Part shown: positions 34,529-42,005 of the stretch, one piece after another
How the letters are laid out: every line of letters begins with the position of its first letter
How positions within the stretch are numbered: position 1 is the stretch's first letter
Assembly: GCF_901482605.1 (NCBI RefSeq)
Contig: NZ_LR590481.1
Coordinates: 1,798,001 to 1,862,000 of the forward strand
Direction: 5' to 3'
DNA: 64,000 bases
Source: Hathewaya histolytica
GTDB lineage: Bacteria > Bacillota > Clostridia > Clostridiales > Clostridiaceae
Notes under the pieces: generated by a model
Database searches by the model: none
The model's input: only the letters and a program-made list of their open reading frames with translations
What the model was told of the DNA's origin: nothing
Program-made: the position numbers and the translations under genes

Positions 34529-34584
34529 TTAAATTCTCTCCTTCCTAAATCTAAAAGTGTTCCAAATAATAGATATTTTAAGCT

Positions 34585-35283
34585 TTAAAGTATTTCAAAT
34601 AACACACTATTTTCTTTATATATATGGATAAATAAATCTTTTTCTAGGTTATGAATTTTATCATAAGTTAACTTAAACGTAGTGCAAACCCCTTGTGGTG
34701 CTTTAAAATCCCTTGTTATTTCTTCTAATTCTTTTAATATATCTCCAGCCTCATCATGCTCATTTTCTGTTTGTTTTATAAATTTATCTATTTCCCTTTT
34801 TACATTTTCATCCTCAGTCAATTCATATTCCTCTATTAATGGAAATAAATTTTCTTCTTCTTTTATTAAATGTTCCTCTAGTTCTATTTTCAAGAGTCCA
34901 AATAACCTATGAACCTTTAATAATTCTTCTCCATGATGTTTAAAGTGAACTTTTAATATTTTTGATAGTAATGCATCTATTTCTTTAAGCTCTCTTTTTG
35001 TATAATTATGATGAGTATCTACTATGTTTTTTATAAGATCTATTGGTTTTTCTTTTCTCCAATCTATATACTCTTCATTAGAACTTATAAATTTTTCATA
35101 TTCTTCATTAAGTTTCTCTATGAATTCATATGAATTTATTCCCTTTTCCTTTAAAGCTTCTCCTAAAGTATCATGTCCTCCACAGCAATAATCTATTTTA
35201 ACGTTATTAAATATTCTACTTGATCCTGGGAATATGGAAACAACCTCTCCAAGTTTTTGATTTGCATTAATAATATTTTTCAT
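34585..35283 (-). CDS. ric: Iron-sulfur cluster repair di-iron protein (Ric/ScdA/YtfE)
   Basis: The 232-residue protein has the N-terminal ScdA domain with the paired cysteines (KIDYCCGGHDTLGEAL) and a C-terminal hemerythrin-like domain with DTHHNYTKREL, HFKHHGEELLKVHRL, HLIKEEENLFPLIEE and NEHDEAGDILKEL. Ric proteins repair iron-sulfur clusters damaged by nitric oxide or peroxide. It sits between the DUF438/hemerythrin gene and the flavodiiron gene in the same orientation, forming a stress-defence cluster. Confidence 0.95.
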   Translation of the reverse strand: MKNIINANQKLGEVVSIFPGSSRIFNNVKIDYCCGGHDTLGEALKEKGINSYEFIEKLNEEYEKFISSNEEYIDWRKEKPIDLIKNIVDTHHNYTKRELKEIDALLSKILKVHFKHHGEELLKVHRLFGLLKIELEEHLIKEEENLFPLIEEYELTEDENVKREIDKFIKQTENEHDEAGDILKELEEITRDFKAPQGVCTTFKLTYDKIHNLEKDLFIHIYKENSVLFEIL

Positions 35284-35350
35284 AATAATTCCTCCAATTT
35301 CAAAACTATTTTTTAGAATTAATTAGTGTAACTCTTACTTAACATAATTC

Positions 35351-36583
35351 TTATATTGAATTTAATAATAAATCTGCTATAAATATAGTCGCTCTCTTTA
35401 TTTCTTCTTTGTCATTTTGTTCTGGTGAAAATTTAATTCTTATTGGGAATTTAACATCTGTCATTCCTGTAGATTTTATAATGTATGAAGTGCTTAAAAC
35501 TTTCATGTTTGTTTCGTTTAAATAATCTTGTACAACTTCAATACCTTCTCCACTCCATCCATAAGACCCAAAGGCCGCTGCTATTTTATTTTGTAAGTCT
35601 ATATTCTTTAAACTTTTTAGAATGTTTTCTAATCTTCCAATCATATCTGCATATTTTGTAGATGTCCCAACAAGTATTGCATCTGCCTCTTTAACCTTAT
35701 CTAAAGTATCTTTATCTGATGTTTTATTTACATCAACTAATTCTACATTTATATTATCTTTTTCAAAATATCCTTTGATTAATTCTGAAACCTTTTTGGT
35801 ATTATTTGTAATTGTAGAATATAAAATTAAAACTTTTTTATCTATATTTGTATTTTTGCTCATATCATCATAAATCTCTATAAACTTTTGAGTATTGTCT
35901 CTTAATATAAACCCATGAGATGGTGCTATAATTTCTATATCCAAATTTCTTATTTTATTTATCATATTTTGTACATATCTTCTGTGAGGATGCATTATTA
36001 AACTGTAGTATGTTTTAAAATCTTCTAATATGTCCTCTTTAGCCTTATCATTGAAATATTCATAATTCGCCATATGCGTACTAAATATATCGCATGGAAA
36101 TAATATCTTATCCTCTTTAACAAAAGTCAACATAGTCTCTTCTGTATGGAGATAAGGTGTTTCCATAAACTCCAGAATTTTTCCACCTATATCTAAAGTA
36201 TCTCCATCTTTAACTGCTAAAAAGTTTCTATTATGAAGTTTATACATAGCTTTCAATTGATCAACTGCCTTTTCAGTACAAACAATAATTGCATTTTTAG
36301 CATTATATGCTAAACTTCCTAATGCTCCTGAATGATCTGGTTCTGTATGGTTTATTATTATATACTGAATTTTTTCTAGATCTATTAATGCTCTTAAACT
36401 TTGAATATATTCTCTTCCAAAACTTATATCCACGGTATCAATAATTGTAGGTTTCTCTGTAAGTAAAAGATAACTATTATAAGTTGTTCCTTTTGTTAAA
36501 GTTAATCTATGAAACGGTACATCTCTATCATCAACTTTTCCTACTAAATAAATTTTTTCTTTAATATTTATATTTTTCATCAT
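35351..36583 (-). CDS. Flavodiiron protein (oxygen/nitric oxide reductase)
   Basis: The N-terminal metallo-beta-lactamase-type domain (to about residue 250) carries the di-iron ligands in NHTEPDHSGAL (H-x-E-x-D-H) and in the later HTEETML and IAPSHGFI stretches. The C-terminal flavodoxin domain starts at KKVLILYSTITNNTKKVSEL, where FMN binds. Flavodiiron proteins reduce oxygen to water or nitric oxide to nitrous oxide in anaerobes. The start is placed at ATG 36583, with GGGGG seven bases ahead; the longer frame begins at a TTG. An FNR-type box and -10 element lie just upstream. Confidence 0.95.
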   Translation of the reverse strand: MMKNINIKEKIYLVGKVDDRDVPFHRLTLTKGTTYNSYLLLTEKPTIIDTVDISFGREYIQSLRALIDLEKIQYIIINHTEPDHSGALGSLAYNAKNAIIVCTEKAVDQLKAMYKLHNRNFLAVKDGDTLDIGGKILEFMETPYLHTEETMLTFVKEDKILFPCDIFSTHMANYEYFNDKAKEDILEDFKTYYSLIMHPHRRYVQNMINKIRNLDIEIIAPSHGFILRDNTQKFIEIYDDMSKNTNIDKKVLILYSTITNNTKKVSELIKGYFEKDNINVELVDVNKTSDKDTLDKVKEADAILVGTSTKYADMIGRLENILKSLKNIDLQNKIAAAFGSYGWSGEGIEVVQDYLNETNMKVLSTSYIIKSTGMTDVKFPIRIKFSPEQNDKEEIKRATIFIADLLLNSI

Positions 36584-36651
36584 ATTAATTACCCCCAATT
36601 TGTTATTAATATCTATTTTGTTTGCTTTATTTTCTTGTTTGTTATGGCTTT

Positions 36652-36693
36652 AGTATATAAACTATTAGAGGTTAAAAATATGATTTAAATCAA
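36652..36693 (-). promoter_or_regulatory. FNR-type box and -10 element of the flavodiiron promoter
   Basis: TTGATTTAAATCAT (36693-36680) is one base off the TTGAT-N4-ATCAA FNR/CRP consensus. A TATACT -10 element lies at 36657-36652. With transcription starting about seven bases after it, the box centre (36686.5) falls at about -41.5, the class II activation position. The Crp/Fnr protein encoded just upstream is the likely activator. Confidence 0.75.
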
Positions 36694-36696
36694 ATT

Positions 36697-36730
36697 TAAA
36701 AAAATAAGAAAAGTGCAAGGCACTTTTCTT
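36697..36730. terminator. Terminator after the Crp/Fnr regulator gene
   Basis: AAGAAAAGTGC, three-base loop, GCACTTTTCTT, followed on the minus strand by ATTTTTTT. It separates the regulator from the flavodiiron promoter. Confidence 0.88.
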
Positions 36731-36739
36731 TAAAATAAT

Positions 36740-37450
36740 CTATTCTATAAACTTTTTTAATTCATCTTCATTTTTAATTATAATTCTCTTATTACCAACA
36801 AGTTTTATAATACCTAAATCCTCGAATTTAGATAACTTTCTACTTATAGTTTCCCTCGTAACCCCTACATAATTTGCCATTTCCTCTCTATTTATAGGAA
36901 GCTTTATCTCCATACCTTTTTCTTTATTTATTCCATATCTTTTACTAAAGTCTAATATCATATTAGCTATTCTAGTGTCTACATCATTAGTAGCTAAAGT
37001 TTGAGCTAAAGTTTCCGTTTCTGCAAGTTTTTTAGTCACTTCTTTTAAAATCTTTAAAGATATATCTGGATTTTGTTTTAATATCTCGTCCATCTTCTTT
37101 TTTGTAAGGGTACATATTTTTACATCAGATATGGCATAAGCGGAGAAATTATAACTTTCATTATCATTAAAAAGATTTAACTCTCCAAAAAAATCGCCAT
37201 TGGAAAGTATATGTATTATTTGTTCTTTTCCTTCTTTAGTAAGTTTGCAAAGTTTTACTTTTCCTTCATTTATAATAATTAAAGTTTCTGATTTATCTCC
37301 TTCATTGCAAATAGGTTCTCCCTTTCTATAAACCTCATGTCCTGTCATGTTTACAATTTTTATTAAATCTTCTTCTGATAAAGAAGAAAATATAGGAACT
37401 TTACTTGCACAAATACTATGATTGCATTTACCACAGGTGCATTCTTTCAT
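36740..37450 (-). CDS. Crp/Fnr-family regulator with N-terminal cysteine cluster
   Basis: A 236-residue regulator. Residues 1-14 contain four cysteines (ECTCGKCNHSIC). A cyclic-nucleotide-like beta-roll follows (IFSSLSEEDLIKIV to FFGELNLFNDNES), then a dimerisation helix and a C-terminal winged helix with the recognition stretch MANYVGVTRETISRKLSKFE. The N-terminal cysteines resemble an FNR-type [4Fe-4S] oxygen/NO sensor, which is inference. It is directly upstream of the flavodiiron gene, whose promoter has a matching FNR-type box. Confidence 0.9.
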   Translation of the reverse strand: MKECTCGKCNHSICASKVPIFSSLSEEDLIKIVNMTGHEVYRKGEPICNEGDKSETLIIINEGKVKLCKLTKEGKEQIIHILSNGDFFGELNLFNDNESYNFSAYAISDVKICTLTKKKMDEILKQNPDISLKILKEVTKKLAETETLAQTLATNDVDTRIANMILDFSKRYGINKEKGMEIKLPINREEMANYVGVTRETISRKLSKFEDLGIIKLVGNKRIIIKNEDELKKFIE

Positions 37451-37554
37451 AAAAAACCAACCTCCTTATTTAAAACTACCATAACTTCCTTATGCAATTT
37501 ACACCATAATTATATCAATATATATATTTAATTACAAAAATTATCTGTCATTTG

Positions 37555-37585
37555 AAAAAATCTCCACTTTAAATGGAGATTTTTT
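37555..37585. terminator. Terminator of the cobalamin-uptake operon
   Basis: AAAAAATCTCCA, loop, TGGAGATTTTT, symmetric in both directions. It lies 136 bases after the ECF S-component stop and marks the end of the seven-gene operon. Confidence 0.85.
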
Positions 37586-37720
37586 ATATTGTTTAAATTA
37601 GAATATTTCAGTTACTCTAAAATAAATATATTGTTTTTAGTTATGTTATCTAGAATAAACCTATGGAAATTTATATATTTAAATAACTATTAATTTTGAA
37701 ATTAAATACTAATTTCTATA

Positions 37721-38449
37721 TTAAGGTTCCACAAGCCCATACTTCTTTTTTATTCTATCTAATTTTTCGATCATGGGATTAGCCATAATGAAGAGGAAAA
37801 AAACAGTTGCTATTGCGTGGACTAAATCAAAAGGAATTCCTGAGATATATGTAGCCTTAAGAGCTTTCCAATTTAGCTTTCCAGTAAACATAACTAAAGC
37901 TCCAATATTTATTATTCCTCCATATATTATAAAAGTTGCAATACCACCGTATATGCATAAGGAAATTCTCTTTTTGGGTAACATTCCTTTCTTGAACAGA
38001 ATTCCTGCCAAAAAACCTATTATTCCAAAGCAAAACATTTGCCATGGTGTCCAAGGCCCTTGTCCAAAGAAAAAGTTTGATACAAAACCTGTAACTGCAC
38101 CAACTAAAAACCCACTTTCTCCACCAAAGCAAACTCCAGAAATTATTACAATAGCAACTACAGGCTTAAACTGTGGTAACATGAAGAATGCAGCTCTTCC
38201 TGCCACTCCTATTGCACATAACACAGAAATTATCACCAATTCTCTAGCCTGAGGTCTTCTTTTTTCAAATATCATAAAAAAAGGAATCATAGTATAAAAA
38301 ATTATGAGTAAACTAATAAAATACTCTTTTCTATCATTTAAAACTATAACACCAAATGCTATAGTTAATGGTATTATAATTAAAATCATAAATGAAGCTA
38401 CAATGGTGCGTTTGCTTAAAGAGTTACTTTTTTCAGGCTTTGTTTGCAT
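37721..38449 (-). CDS. ECF transporter substrate-binding S component, likely for cobalamin
   Basis: The 242-residue protein has six or seven membrane segments and the ECF S-component pattern: ELVIISVLCAIGVAGRAAF (an Ala-rich helix that contacts EcfT), then SGFLVGAVTGFVSNFFFGQG and PWTPWQMFCFGIIGFLAGIL. Rodionov-type S components for cobalamin (CbrT) share this kind of architecture. The substrate call rests mainly on the operon, which starts with a cobalamin riboswitch and encodes transcobalamin-like proteins. The start lies within the last codons of the upstream ATPase gene (34-base overlap). Confidence 0.85.
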   Translation of the reverse strand: MQTKPEKSNSLSKRTIVASFMILIIIPLTIAFGVIVLNDRKEYFISLLIIFYTMIPFFMIFEKRRPQARELVIISVLCAIGVAGRAAFFMLPQFKPVVAIVIISGVCFGGESGFLVGAVTGFVSNFFFGQGPWTPWQMFCFGIIGFLAGILFKKGMLPKKRISLCIYGGIATFIIYGGIINIGALVMFTGKLNWKALKATYISGIPFDLVHAIATVFFLFIMANPMIEKLDRIKKKYGLVEP

Positions 38450-40101
38450 AATTCTATCACATCCTCATTTACTATTGCATTTTTAAATATATGTCTACAC
38501 ATTCTATTTGCTGATGTAGTATAAAAGCTATTTCCACTAAAAAACTTACGTGGTGTGTTAGTTGTAACAATATTACCATCAAAGAATAAGGAACACATAT
38601 CTGCATATTTAGCACAAAATTCTATATCATGTGAAACCATCAAAATAGTTACTCCCTTAGAAGTAAGTTTTTTTAATATTTTTGCAAGCTTATTTTTAAA
38701 ACAACTATCCATTCCTTTAGTTGGCTCATCTAGCAATAAAATTTGAGGATTTAATAAAAGTACCTTTGCTATAGCAGCTCTTTGCTGTTCTCCACCACTT
38801 AAATCGTACGGGTGCATTTGTAAGAAATCATCTATTTCTAATAACTCTGCTATCTCCTTAACTTTTTCCACTTTTTCATCTTTTGAAATTTTTCTTCCTC
38901 CTAATATTTCAAGAAGGTCACTCTCCACTGTCTTCTTTACAAATAGTGCTTGAGGATTTTGTGGTAAAACCCCTAAATTACAATTAAATAATTCTTTATT
39001 TGAATACTTACTAATTTCTTTATTATTTATAACAACCTTGCCTCTATATGGCTTATTTATACCACTTATAAGATTTAATGTTGTAGTTTTGCCTGTACCA
39101 TTTCCCCCTACAATTGCATGAATTGTACCTCTTTTAACTTCAAGAGATAAATCCTTAACAACATCTTTTGAATTTTTTTCATATTTAAACCATATATCTT
39201 TAAGGCTAACAACCACCTCAGAATTTTTATATTGAAAACTTTCCTCGTAGGCTATCTCATGGATTTCTTTATTGGTTAATAATTCATTCAAAAAACTTCT
39301 TCCCTCTCTAACAGTTAGGGGGCATGATAAATCACACTCTATACCTGCATATATTTGCATTGGACTTGGCATTGAGACAAACATATCATGATTACTTTTC
39401 TTCAACTTTTCTCCAACATTTCTAGGCGTGTTATTTTCTATTATTTCACCATTATCTAAGACTACAACTCTATCAGACATTGGAAATACTTCCTCTAGCC
39501 TATGTTCAGTTATTATAATAGTAGTTCCTATTTCTTGATTAATTTTTCTAACCGTCTCTAAAAATTCAGTTGCCGCTATAGGATCAAGCTGTGAAGTTGG
39601 CTCATCCAAAATAAGTACTGATGGTTGCATTGCCATAATAGCTGCAAGATTAAGAAGTTGTTTTTGCCCTCCAGATAATTCAGTAACATTCTTCATAAAC
39701 CAACCTTGAATTCCAAAAAAACTTGCCATTTCAGCAACTCTTAAGCGAATAGTCTTATTGTCAAAACCTAAACTTTCAAGTCCAAAAGCAAGTTCATGCC
39801 AAACTTTATCCGTAACAATTTGATTATCAGGACTCTGCAATACATACCCTATTTTAGATGATTGTGTTCTTAAATCAACCTCATTAAGAATAGTATCTTG
39901 AAATAAAATTTCTCCACTGCGTTTACCATGTGGAGTTAATACACTTTTTAAATGCCTAAGTAGTGTACTTTTACCACAACCAGATTTCCCACAAACTGTA
40001 ATAAATTCACCTTCATTTATTTCTAAATTAATATTTTTCAGGGCATGTTTTTCACATTCTGGATATGAAAATGTTAGGCCTCTAATTTTATATAATACCA
40101 T
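38416..40101 (-). CDS. ecfA: ECF transporter ATPase with two fused ABC domains (EcfA1-EcfA2)
   Basis: Two complete ABC domains are joined in one 561-residue chain. The first has Walker A GKSGCGKST, signature ELSGGQKQ and Walker B VLILDEPTSQLD. The second has Walker A GGNGTGKTT, signature DLSGGEQQR and Walker B ILLLDEPTKGMD. In most Firmicutes EcfA and EcfA' are separate genes. The fusion gives one energising subunit for this dedicated system. It overlaps the upstream EcfT gene by 28 bases. Confidence 0.95.
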   Translation of the reverse strand: MVLYKIRGLTFSYPECEKHALKNINLEINEGEFITVCGKSGCGKSTLLRHLKSVLTPHGKRSGEILFQDTILNEVDLRTQSSKIGYVLQSPDNQIVTDKVWHELAFGLESLGFDNKTIRLRVAEMASFFGIQGWFMKNVTELSGGQKQLLNLAAIMAMQPSVLILDEPTSQLDPIAATEFLETVRKINQEIGTTIIITEHRLEEVFPMSDRVVVLDNGEIIENNTPRNVGEKLKKSNHDMFVSMPSPMQIYAGIECDLSCPLTVREGRSFLNELLTNKEIHEIAYEESFQYKNSEVVVSLKDIWFKYEKNSKDVVKDLSLEVKRGTIHAIVGGNGTGKTTTLNLISGINKPYRGKVVINNKEISKYSNKELFNCNLGVLPQNPQALFVKKTVESDLLEILGGRKISKDEKVEKVKEIAELLEIDDFLQMHPYDLSGGEQQRAAIAKVLLLNPQILLLDEPTKGMDSCFKNKLAKILKKLTSKGVTILMVSHDIEFCAKYADMCSLFFDGNIVTTNTPRKFFSGNSFYTTSANRMCRHIFKNAIVNEDVIELCKQSLKKVTL

Positions 40102-40961
40102 TTTATATCCTCCATTATATTCAATATAACTGGCGTAATTAAAAGTAAAAAATAAGCTACATATACAACTATACTTATAATCGAAATTTTCTTATATACA
40201 ATTGCTGGATTATATTTAATATTATTCTCTCCAAGCCAGGCTCCAATTAATACAATCAATGTTAAGCCTGATAATATGCTAAAAGCAACTTTATCTCTGT
40301 TATCAAAACGAAAGTTAGAAAAACTTGTTCTTCCCTTTAATCCATAACCACGAGATTTCATAGAATCTGCCGTCTCTATAGAATTTTCCAAAGCCCAAGT
40401 TACCATAATAGATAATATTTTCATACCATTTTTGGCTCTTTTAATTATATTTCCTTGTGAAGCATCTCTACCAATACATTTCTGTGCATTAGAAATTACT
40501 TTTATCTGCGCTTTAAACTTTGGAACGAATCTAAGAGCCATGGATATTATTAATGATAAGGCAGGTATTATTTTCCCAAAAACATACATAAACTTATCTG
40601 ATGTCATTATAGAATTATAGCAGGAGAACCACATAATAACAGATATATACATTGTGGCGGATGCTACCCCATAAACAATAGATTCTAAGGTAATTGGATT
40701 ATCATTTACATAAAGTAAAATAGTAACTCCATAATGATTAAATGCTGGATTTATCAACATCAATATTATTAATAAAGGAAGCATGTACACAAAGTTAAAT
40801 TTTAAAGCCTTTCTTCTATTTAAATATATTGAATATATCATGCTACATATAAGAGATATCACTAAGAATATTGGATGCATGAAAAACATACTAAATCCAA
40901 TAACTACTATAAAATACATAAAATTTATTATAGGATGATAAGTTGAAAATGAATCTTTCAT
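40074..40961 (-). CDS. ecfT: ECF transporter transmembrane component EcfT
   Basis: A 295-residue membrane protein with about five helices and the two cytoplasmic coupling motifs: ADSMKSRGYGLKGRT (the Ala-x-Arg-Gly type) and a preceding second short motif within the ALRFVPKFKAQIKVISNAQ region. EcfT couples ATP hydrolysis to toppling of the S component. It lies between the lipoprotein gene and the fused ATPase gene. Confidence 0.93.
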   Translation of the reverse strand: MKDSFSTYHPIINFMYFIVVIGFSMFFMHPIFLVISLICSMIYSIYLNRRKALKFNFVYMLPLLIILMLINPAFNHYGVTILLYVNDNPITLESIVYGVASATMYISVIMWFSCYNSIMTSDKFMYVFGKIIPALSLIISMALRFVPKFKAQIKVISNAQKCIGRDASQGNIIKRAKNGMKILSIMVTWALENSIETADSMKSRGYGLKGRTSFSNFRFDNRDKVAFSILSGLTLIVLIGAWLGENNIKYNPAIVYKKISIISIVVYVAYFLLLITPVILNIMEDIKWYYIKLEA

Positions 40962-40973
40962 AAATCTTCCTCC

Positions 40974-41936
40974 TTAATCATCTTTGGTTTTACCAAGCCA
41001 AGTACAGCCAAGGTCTCTGCCTAAGTCACAGGTATATCTCCAATTTACAACATCACCATCTTTTAGTACATATCTACTGCATCCATAATTAGGATACCAC
41101 CCATTAACCTTATACATCCATCCACTATATCTTCCACAATCAAATTCATACAAATTATGAATTCCCTCTATATAGTTGCTATTGTAAATTGGTGTCATAG
41201 AAAATTCCATGTGTATTCTATTTTTCTTCATTTCTCTATTAAGCATATCAAATACAGATTCACCCTCATAAAATGCAACTTTACGCGCCTTGTATATAAT
41301 ACCACTCCTAGGTAGAACAGACATTTTATCTTTATTAAAATCCTTCATATTATTCAAAATCGTTAAACAATCCACTGAAAGAGTACAATATCTAACCTTA
41401 GATTTATCTATTTTTTTACCTTGCCACTCTACTGGTTTTGGCATTCCCTCAGGAGTTGGGTCAGTTAAATATTGATCCTTCGTTCCACTTTCCCTATGTT
41501 TATTGGCTTCTGCAACTAATTCTGCCCTTGTTTTTTTGCTAGTAGTTCCTTTACCACTATTTTTGCCCTTACCTTTATTCGTACTTGTTTCTCCCTTTTG
41601 TACATTTTTTCCTGATGTATTTAAATTCTTTGTTTTACCGTCTTTAGATGAATCTTTTTTCTCCTGCTTATTATCTTCTTTTTTATCTTGGTTATTACTT
41701 TCCTTTTTATCTTTATTACTGTCTTTAGAAGAGTCCTTTTTTTCATCCTTTTTGTCCTTTGAATCTTTTGTATCCGTTGAGTCTTTTGCTTCTGAATTAT
41801 CTTTTGAAGTATTTTCTATATTAGTAGCATATTTTCCACCTTTTGCAACATCATCAGGTTTTTCTATCTTACATCCTGTAAATATAACTGAAATCATTAA
41901 AAGAATCAGAACTAATGACTTTATTCTTCTTCTCAT
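40974..41936 (-). CDS. Lipoprotein with low-complexity tether and transcobalamin C-terminal-like (DUF4430) domain
   Basis: Start chosen at ATG 41936 (GGGGGG eight bases ahead). The 320-residue product has a lipoprotein signal peptide with lipobox ending in FTGC at Cys22. Residues about 40-145 are a tether dominated by Lys, Asp, Ser and Asn. The last 110 residues form a DUF4430 domain (VAFYEGESVFDMLNREMKKN; YSGWMYKVNGWYPNYGCSRY; LKDGDVVNWRYT). DUF4430 is the domain that caps bound cobalamin in animal transcobalamins. Membrane-anchored and adjacent to the ECF genes, it may hand the vitamin to the S component; this is inference. Confidence 0.85.
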   Translation of the reverse strand: MRRRIKSLVLILLMISVIFTGCKIEKPDDVAKGGKYATNIENTSKDNSEAKDSTDTKDSKDKKDEKKDSSKDSNKDKKESNNQDKKEDNKQEKKDSSKDGKTKNLNTSGKNVQKGETSTNKGKGKNSGKGTTSKKTRAELVAEANKHRESGTKDQYLTDPTPEGMPKPVEWQGKKIDKSKVRYCTLSVDCLTILNNMKDFNKDKMSVLPRSGIIYKARKVAFYEGESVFDMLNREMKKNRIHMEFSMTPIYNSNYIEGIHNLYEFDCGRYSGWMYKVNGWYPNYGCSRYVLKDGDVVNWRYTCDLGRDLGCTWLGKTKDD

Positions 41937-42005
41937 ATTACATACCCCCCTTTTATATATTAGGGATGTTCTCAAAATCTGAAAACATCCCTTTTATCTT
42001 TAGAT

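Noticed and set aside
37773-38252. 159-codon plus-strand frame
   Set aside because: Antisense to the ECF S component. The minus-strand protein has clear membrane helices and family motifs.
41503-41982. 159-codon plus-strand frame rich in Leu, Ser and Phe
   Set aside because: It is the antisense image of the Lys/Asp/Ser-rich tether of the DUF4430 lipoprotein, which explains its odd composition.
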